Part shown: positions 60,517 through 64,000 of the stretch, in pieces
How the letters are laid out: each line of letters starts with the position of its first letter
How positions within the stretch are numbered: the first letter of the stretch is position 1
NCBI GenBank assembly: GCA_934561395.1
Contig: CAKTGF010000003.1
Location: 62,001-126,000 of the forward strand
Reading direction: 5' to 3'
DNA: 64,000 nt
Source of the DNA: an uncultured Eubacterium sp.
Lineage (GTDB): Bacteria; Bacillota; Clostridia; Oscillospirales; Acutalibacteraceae
Program-made: the position numbers and the translations under genes
Notes under the pieces: model-generated
Databases searched by the model: none
What the model was told of the DNA's origin: nothing
Seen by the model: the letters and a program-made list of their open reading frames with translations, nothing else

Positions 60517-61851
60517 ATGTCATACGTAGATGAAGTATTAGAGTATGTCAACAAAAAGGACTATAACGAAAAAGAATTTTTGCAGGCTGTGGGCGAGGTG
60601 CTTAATTCACTCAGACCTGTAATTGACGCTAACGAGGAAAAATACCGCAAGGTTGCTCTTCTTGAAAGACTTATTGAGCCTGAAAGAATCCTTCGTTTCC
60701 GTGTTCCGTGGATTGACGATAAGGGTCAGGTTCATGTTAATAGAGGCTACCGTGTACAGTTTAACTCTGCAATCGGTCCTTACAAGGGTGGTTTAAGGCT
60801 TCACCCAAGCGTTAACCTTGGCATTGTAAAATTCCTTGGCTTTGAGCAAATCTTTAAAAACTCATTAACAGGTCTTCCTATTGGCGGCGGTAAGGGAGGC
60901 TCTGACTTTGACCCCAAGGGCAAGAGCGACAGAGAAATCATGATGTTCTGCCAAAGCTTTATGACAGAGCTTTGCAAAATCATCGGTGCTGATACAGACG
61001 TTCCCGCAGGCGACATCGGAACAGGCGCAAGAGAAATCGGCTACATGTTCGGTCAATATAAGAGAATTCAGGGCAGATATGAGGGTGTTCTTACAGGTAA
61101 AGGCCTTTCATACGGCGGCTCACTTACAAGAACAGAGGCTACAGGCTACGGTCTTCTTTATCTTACCGATGAAATGCTCAGCGACCACGGCTATGATATT
61201 ACAGACAAAATCGTTTGTGTTTCAGGCTCGGGTAACGTTGCTATTTATGCTGTTGAAAAGGCAGAAATGCTTGGCGCAAAGGTAGTAACCGTTTCCGACT
61301 CAACAGGCTGGGTTTATGATAAGGACGGCATTGATGTTGCCCTTCTTAAGGAAATCAAAGAGGTTAAAAGAGCAAGGCTTACTGAATATGCCGCTGCTCG
61401 CCCACACGCTGAATACCACGAGGGCAGAGGCGTATGGCAAATTAAGTGCGACATTGCACTCCCCTGCGCAACACAAAACGAGCTTCTCCTTGAGGATGCC
61501 GAAATGCTTGTTAAAAACGGCTGTATAGCTGTTGCAGAGGGCGCAAACATGCCAACAACTCTTGAGGCAACAAAATATCTTCAGGAGCACGGTGTTCTTT
61601 TCGCTCCCGGTAAGGCTGCAAACGCAGGCGGCGTTGCAACATCTGCACTTGAAATGAGCCAAAACAGCGAAAGAATCAGCTGGACCTTTGAAAAGGTTGA
61701 CAACAAGCTCCGTGACATTATGGTTAACATTTATCATAATATGGACAATGCCGCAAAGAAATACGGCATGGACGGCGACTATGTTGCAGGCGCTAACATT
61801 GCAGGCTTTGAGAAGGTTGCAGACGCAATGATGGCTCAAGGTATTGTATAA
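60517..61851 (+). CDS. gdhA: Glutamate dehydrogenase (NADP type)
   Basis: A 444-residue hexameric enzyme joining ammonium to 2-oxoglutarate. The domain I signature PYKGGLRLHPSVN, catalytic lysine in LPIGGGKGGSDFDP, VPAGDIGTGAREIGYMFGQYK and the dinucleotide-binding VSGSGNVAIYAVEKA are intact; length and N-terminal region fit the NADP biosynthetic class. GAGAGAGGA precedes the ATG. Together with acn and icd in the window it gives a route from citrate to glutamate. A strong terminator follows; no convincing -35/-10 was found upstream. Confidence 0.96.
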   Translation: MSYVDEVLEYVNKKDYNEKEFLQAVGEVLNSLRPVIDANEEKYRKVALLERLIEPERILRFRVPWIDDKGQVHVNRGYRVQFNSAIGPYKGGLRLHPSVNLGIVKFLGFEQIFKNSLTGLPIGGGKGGSDFDPKGKSDREIMMFCQSFMTELCKIIGADTDVPAGDIGTGAREIGYMFGQYKRIQGRYEGVLTGKGLSYGGSLTRTEATGYGLLYLTDEMLSDHGYDITDKIVCVSGSGNVAIYAVEKAEMLGAKVVTVSDSTGWVYDKDGIDVALLKEIKEVKRARLTEYAAARPHAEYHEGRGVWQIKCDIALPCATQNELLLEDAEMLVKNGCIAVAEGANMPTTLEATKYLQEHGVLFAPGKAANAGGVATSALEMSQNSERISWTFEKVDNKLRDIMVNIYHNMDNAAKKYGMDGDYVAGANIAGFEKVADAMMAQGIV

Positions 61852-61869
61852 TCAATAATATATCTCTTA

Positions 61870-61900
61870 AAAAAGCTCACGGCAAAACCGTGAGCTTTTT
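61870..61900. terminator. Terminator of gdhA
   Basis: 13-bp stem AAAAAGCTCACGG, loop CAAAA, T-run of five. Confidence 0.9.
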
Positions 61901-61930
61901 CTTGCATTAACAGGGCTTATATGCTACAAA

Positions 61931-62062
61931 AAAATTGCCAAATAAACTTACAAATGAATATTCTTTAAACGGACAGGTATGCTATTTTTATCCTTTGATA
62001 AAAATAGCATGCTCTAATTTGCATACCATCCGTAGGATTGATTTGTAAGTTTGTTTGGCGAC
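61931..62062 (+). ncRNA. Candidate structured small RNA or repeat (large stem-bulge-stem)
   Basis: A closing stem of 21 pairs joins 61935-61955 to 62041-62061; the only two imperfect pairs (61936/62060 and 61943/62053) are U-G wobbles if read as + strand RNA. Inside are single-stranded stretches (61956-61978 and 62011-62040) and a perfect 14-bp apical hairpin (61979-61992 with 61997-62010). CGGA/TCCG and GGTATGC/GCATACC offer an alternative pairing. A terminator follows at 62084. The shape and ~185-base span to that terminator recall 6S RNA, but I see no clear promoter and do not recognise the sequence. Confidence 0.4.
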
Positions 62063-62083
62063 AGTATGAGCTATGTGTTTTTT

Positions 62084-62114
62084 ATGCGTATAGCCTCGGC
62101 TGTACGCATTTTTT
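62084..62114 (+). terminator. Terminator after the structured element
   Basis: ATGCGTA/TACGCAT with inner AGCC/GGCT, then TTTTTTG. It lies 16 bases before a small ORF and so ends an upstream transcript that is not gdhA, which has its own terminator. Confidence 0.75.
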
Positions 62115-62129
62115 GTTTTTGTGGGTAAA

Positions 62130-62432
62130 ATGATGAAAAGATTTAGAGCATTAAGCATTATATCAATAATGCTGGCGGTTATTTCGGCCGCATTGTTACA
62201 GAGCAGCATATTTTATCAAATTAAATACGAGCAGAAAAGGCTGCCTGAAAGCAAGGTTTTGATTTACGCCACGGTTAACAATAAGCAGGCCTTGGTAAAG
62301 CATAAAAATTTCAGAACTAAGGAATATAAATTTAAAAGGAACGCCTCGTTTGAAATATCATTTTACGCATTTTGGTTAAGCCTGTTGGGCTTTGCAATTT
62401 TGGCATTGCTGTCAAACAGGTTAAAATGCTGA
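62130..62432 (+). CDS. Hypothetical small membrane protein
   Basis: About 101 residues. One hydrophobic helix near the N-terminus (residues 8-28), a basic Lys-rich segment with beta character (KVLIYATVNNKQALVKHKNF), and a C-terminal helix (about 78-96). No family recognised. The ribosome site is poor (GGGTAAA), and a GTG at 62121 could also start it. It follows a terminator directly, so expression would need attenuation relief or an internal promoter. Could be real or decayed. Confidence 0.5.
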   Translation: MMKRFRALSIISIMLAVISAALLQSSIFYQIKYEQKRLPESKVLIYATVNNKQALVKHKNFRTKEYKFKRNASFEISFYAFWLSLLGFAILALLSNRLKC

Positions 62433-62451
62433 AAAACTCAATTTAACATAT

Positions 62452-62480
62452 AAGAGCCATCAAATTAACCGATGGCTCTT
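62452..62480. terminator. Bidirectional terminator
   Basis: 10-bp stem AAGAGCCATC with a 9-nt loop, between the small membrane protein and the convergent ABC ATPase gene. Confidence 0.8.
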
Positions 62481-62481
62481 G

Positions 62482-63345
62482 TTATTTAAGATATTCAAAA
62501 TAATACAAATAAACATCCTCAAGTGAAATGTTATTTGTAACCGAAATATAATCATCCTTTGGGGTATCGGTTACAATCCTTAAGGAAATGCCGTTTTGGT
62601 CATGAATAATATTGCCGAGCCCAGTATCGTGCTGCAACGCCAAAAGTTCCTCCTTGTCCCCCCTTATTTCAAACACCTTGCGTGCTACACTTTTCATCAG
62701 GCTTTCGGGGGTGTCATTTTTTATTAAACTACCCTTTTTTAGCAATATAACCTCATCTGCTATACATTCAATATCAGACACAATATGAGTTGCGAGAAGA
62801 ATGATTTTATCCCTTGAAAGTTCTGCCAGCATATTGCGAAAATTAATTCTTTCCTTTGGGTCAAGGCCTGCGGTGGGCTCATCAAGAATAAGTATTTTAG
62901 GGTCATTTAAAAGTGCCTGTGCAAACAGCAGGCGCTGCTTCATTCCACCGGAAAAGCTGCCGACCCGTGCATTGCGAACCTCGTAAAGATTCACTCTTTT
63001 CAGCATATTGTTAATCAGCCGGGTATTATGCTTAATTCCCTTAATCGAGCACATATATTTAAGATACATAAATGCGCTGAAATCGTTGTAGAGCGCCTGC
63101 TGCTGTGGCATATATCCTATCATATCACGGTATTTTGCCCCAAGAGATAAAATGTCTTTATTATCTATAAGTATTTCTCCCCCTGTGCGTTTTACATTAT
63201 CAGTCAACAAATTTATAAGTGTGGTTTTGCCTGAACCGTTTGGCCCAAGCAGACCGTATATTCCCTCATTAAGGGTAAGACTTAAATCATTAAGGGCAAT
63301 ATTACTACCGTAGGCCTTTGTAAGATTTTTAATTTCAATTTTCAT
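62482..63345 (-). CDS. ABC transporter ATP-binding protein
   Basis: A 287-residue exporter-type ATPase. Walker A GPNGSGKTTLIN, Q-loop MPQQQALYNDF, signature SFSGGMKQRLLFAQAL, Walker B ILILDEPTAGLDP and H-loop LLATHIVSDIECIA are all intact; the C-terminal ~80 residues are the variable region of the BcrA/YxlF group. AAAGGAA precedes the ATG at 63345; readings from 63432 overlap the permease and lack a ribosome site. It lies four bases after the permease stop, so the two form one exporter. Cargo unknown. Confidence 0.92.
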   Translation of the reverse strand: MKIEIKNLTKAYGSNIALNDLSLTLNEGIYGLLGPNGSGKTTLINLLTDNVKRTGGEILIDNKDILSLGAKYRDMIGYMPQQQALYNDFSAFMYLKYMCSIKGIKHNTRLINNMLKRVNLYEVRNARVGSFSGGMKQRLLFAQALLNDPKILILDEPTAGLDPKERINFRNMLAELSRDKIILLATHIVSDIECIADEVILLKKGSLIKNDTPESLMKSVARKVFEIRGDKEELLALQHDTGLGNIIHDQNGISLRIVTDTPKDDYISVTNNISLEDVYLYYFEYLK

Positions 63346-63349
63346 AGCT

Positions 63350-64000
63350 TTATTCCTTTGTAGTACACCATTTTTTGTGGGACATGGCAAGCATTGCCAG
63401 ACAAAATACAGCCAGTGCTGCATGTACGGCAAAGCTGCCGGAATTAACGCCCTTATCCAAAATCAATTGGTTAAAATTAAACTGGTATATCGCCGAAAGT
63501 TCCTTTGCGGAATTAATATTTATCATATAAAGTGCGCTTGGCAGTACAAACACGCAGGCAGATATAATTATTGTTGCAAGCTGCGATACAAAAGCGGAAA
63601 GCGCCGCAGTTATCAGCCCCACAACGGTTATAAGGGCAAATTCAAAGGCAAAATTTAAAAGCATATATTCCCATATTGAAAGCCTAAGGTCCACACCCTG
63701 CAAGCATTCAAGGTTATGTATATCAGCATTAAGGCAGCCAAGGCCGTATAAACGGTTGTTTTGCAGTATAAGCGATATATAAGATACAGAGGTTAATGCA
63801 AACGCTTTTGGCAAAACAAAAAGCATTTTTTTAAAACACAGCCGCCCTCTGCCGTTTTTTGAGCAATGATTAAGCATGAGCATATTGGAAGATTTTTCAA
63901 TTGAAAATACCGATGAAAACAAAATAACCACAGCGCAAAGCAGCAGTAATATTTCCCTTTGATTGCTTTGGCTGAAAAATAGGCTGTTATACCCTATTTC
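63350..64000 (-). CDS. ABC-2-type permease, 5' end beyond the window
   Basis: The frame is open to base 64000, so the gene is truncated by the window edge; a GTG at 63931 is internal. About 216 residues remain, with several hydrophobic helices (EILLLLCAVVILFSSVFS, FALITVVGLITAALSAFVSQLATIIISACVF and a last one FAVHAALAVFCLAMLAM) separated by a long extracytoplasmic loop, as in ABC-2 permeases. It directly precedes the ATPase gene. Antimicrobial or wall-active peptide export is possible but not shown. Confidence 0.7.
   Translation of the reverse strand, partial: EIGYNSLFFSQSNQREILLLLCAVVILFSSVFSIEKSSNMLMLNHCSKNGRGRLCFKKMLFVLPKAFALTSVSYISLILQNNRLYGLGCLNADIHNLECLQGVDLRLSIWEYMLLNFAFEFALITVVGLITAALSAFVSQLATIIISACVFVLPSALYMININSAKELSAIYQFNFNQLILDKGVNSGSFAVHAALAVFCLAMLAMSHKKWCTTKE

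Noticed and set aside
61300..61839. 179-residue - strand ORF antisense to gdhA
   Set aside because: Cys/Val-rich shadow of a highly conserved gene.
61988..62209. 73-residue - strand ORF in the structured region
   Set aside because: Runs through the large inverted repeat and terminator and overlaps the + strand small membrane gene; no ribosome site.
1..64000. CRISPR arrays, phage genes, transposases, rRNA
   Set aside because: No regularly spaced direct repeats, no integrase, transposase or phage structural genes and no rRNA sequences were found on reading the window.

Overview
This window looks like chromosomal DNA from an anaerobic, AT-leaning Clostridia, most likely an Oscillospiraceae/Ruminococcaceae-type gut bacterium. 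The lineage markers are a SCIFF-type six-cysteine peptide with its radical-SAM maturase, the tepA-ylzJ-ftsK/spoIIIE gene order, Rex, RNase M5, TmcAL and a YdbC/PC4-like protein. The metabolism is fermentative and carbohydrate-based: acetate kinase, L-lactate dehydrogenase, a CoA-transferase, GH38, GH2 and GH110-like glycosidases, uronate catabolism and NADP-type glutamate dehydrogenase. I see no phage, IS element, CRISPR array or rRNA. Both edges cut genes: a FtsW/RodA gene at the left and an ABC-2 permease at the right.

Layout. 0-8 kb: partial rodA/ftsW, cca, a small membrane protein, then a leftward operon (phosphosugar mutase, NifU-like protein, GH38 alpha-mannosidase, anchored protein). 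8-15 kb: a GPH sugar transporter with a long cytoplasmic tail, then a tight leftward operon exoA - MIF-like - Sir2 - radical SAM/SPASM - lipoprotein. 15-18 kb: an Orn/Lys/Arg decarboxylase-like gene, then scfA (SCIFF) under a perfect TTGACA-17-TATAAT promoter, an attenuator and scfB. 18-22 kb: alpha/beta hydrolase lipoprotein and GH110-like beta-helix protein, divergent from a CoA-transferase. 22.3-23 kb: tRNA-Leu(UAG) flanked by related palindromic repeats. 23-33 kb: one nearly gapless leftward operon, tepA - ylzJ - UppP-like - ftsK - ygiQ - comEA - comF - uxaB - uxaA.

33-49.5 kb: rmuC; acn-icd-rex with a possible Rex operator; a secreted N-acetylglucosaminidase; an XRE regulator; ldh; a phosphoribosyltransferase, hinT, alaS; ydbC and ackA; tmcAL divergent from ackA. 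49.5-56.4 kb: lacZ - comEC - holA - rnmV, leftward. 56.5-64 kb: a FemA/B-type transferase coupled to an alanine racemase; a GNAT/unknown/DUF218 operon; gdhA; a structured intergenic element; and an ABC exporter cut by the right edge.

Most promoters listed are close to sigma-A consensus with exactly 17-bp spacers, which makes the transcription units fairly easy to delimit. The points most worth a second look are: a SCIFF peptide lacking the cysteine I expect to donate the thioether; several proteins that keep a family fold but seem to have lost catalytic residues (UppP-like, transglutaminase-like lipoprotein, ComEC C-terminus); a MIF homologue in an operon with Sir2; a tandem-hairpin element present twice with compensatory base changes; and a 6S-RNA-shaped structured element downstream of gdhA. 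Everything here was read by eye, without database searches.
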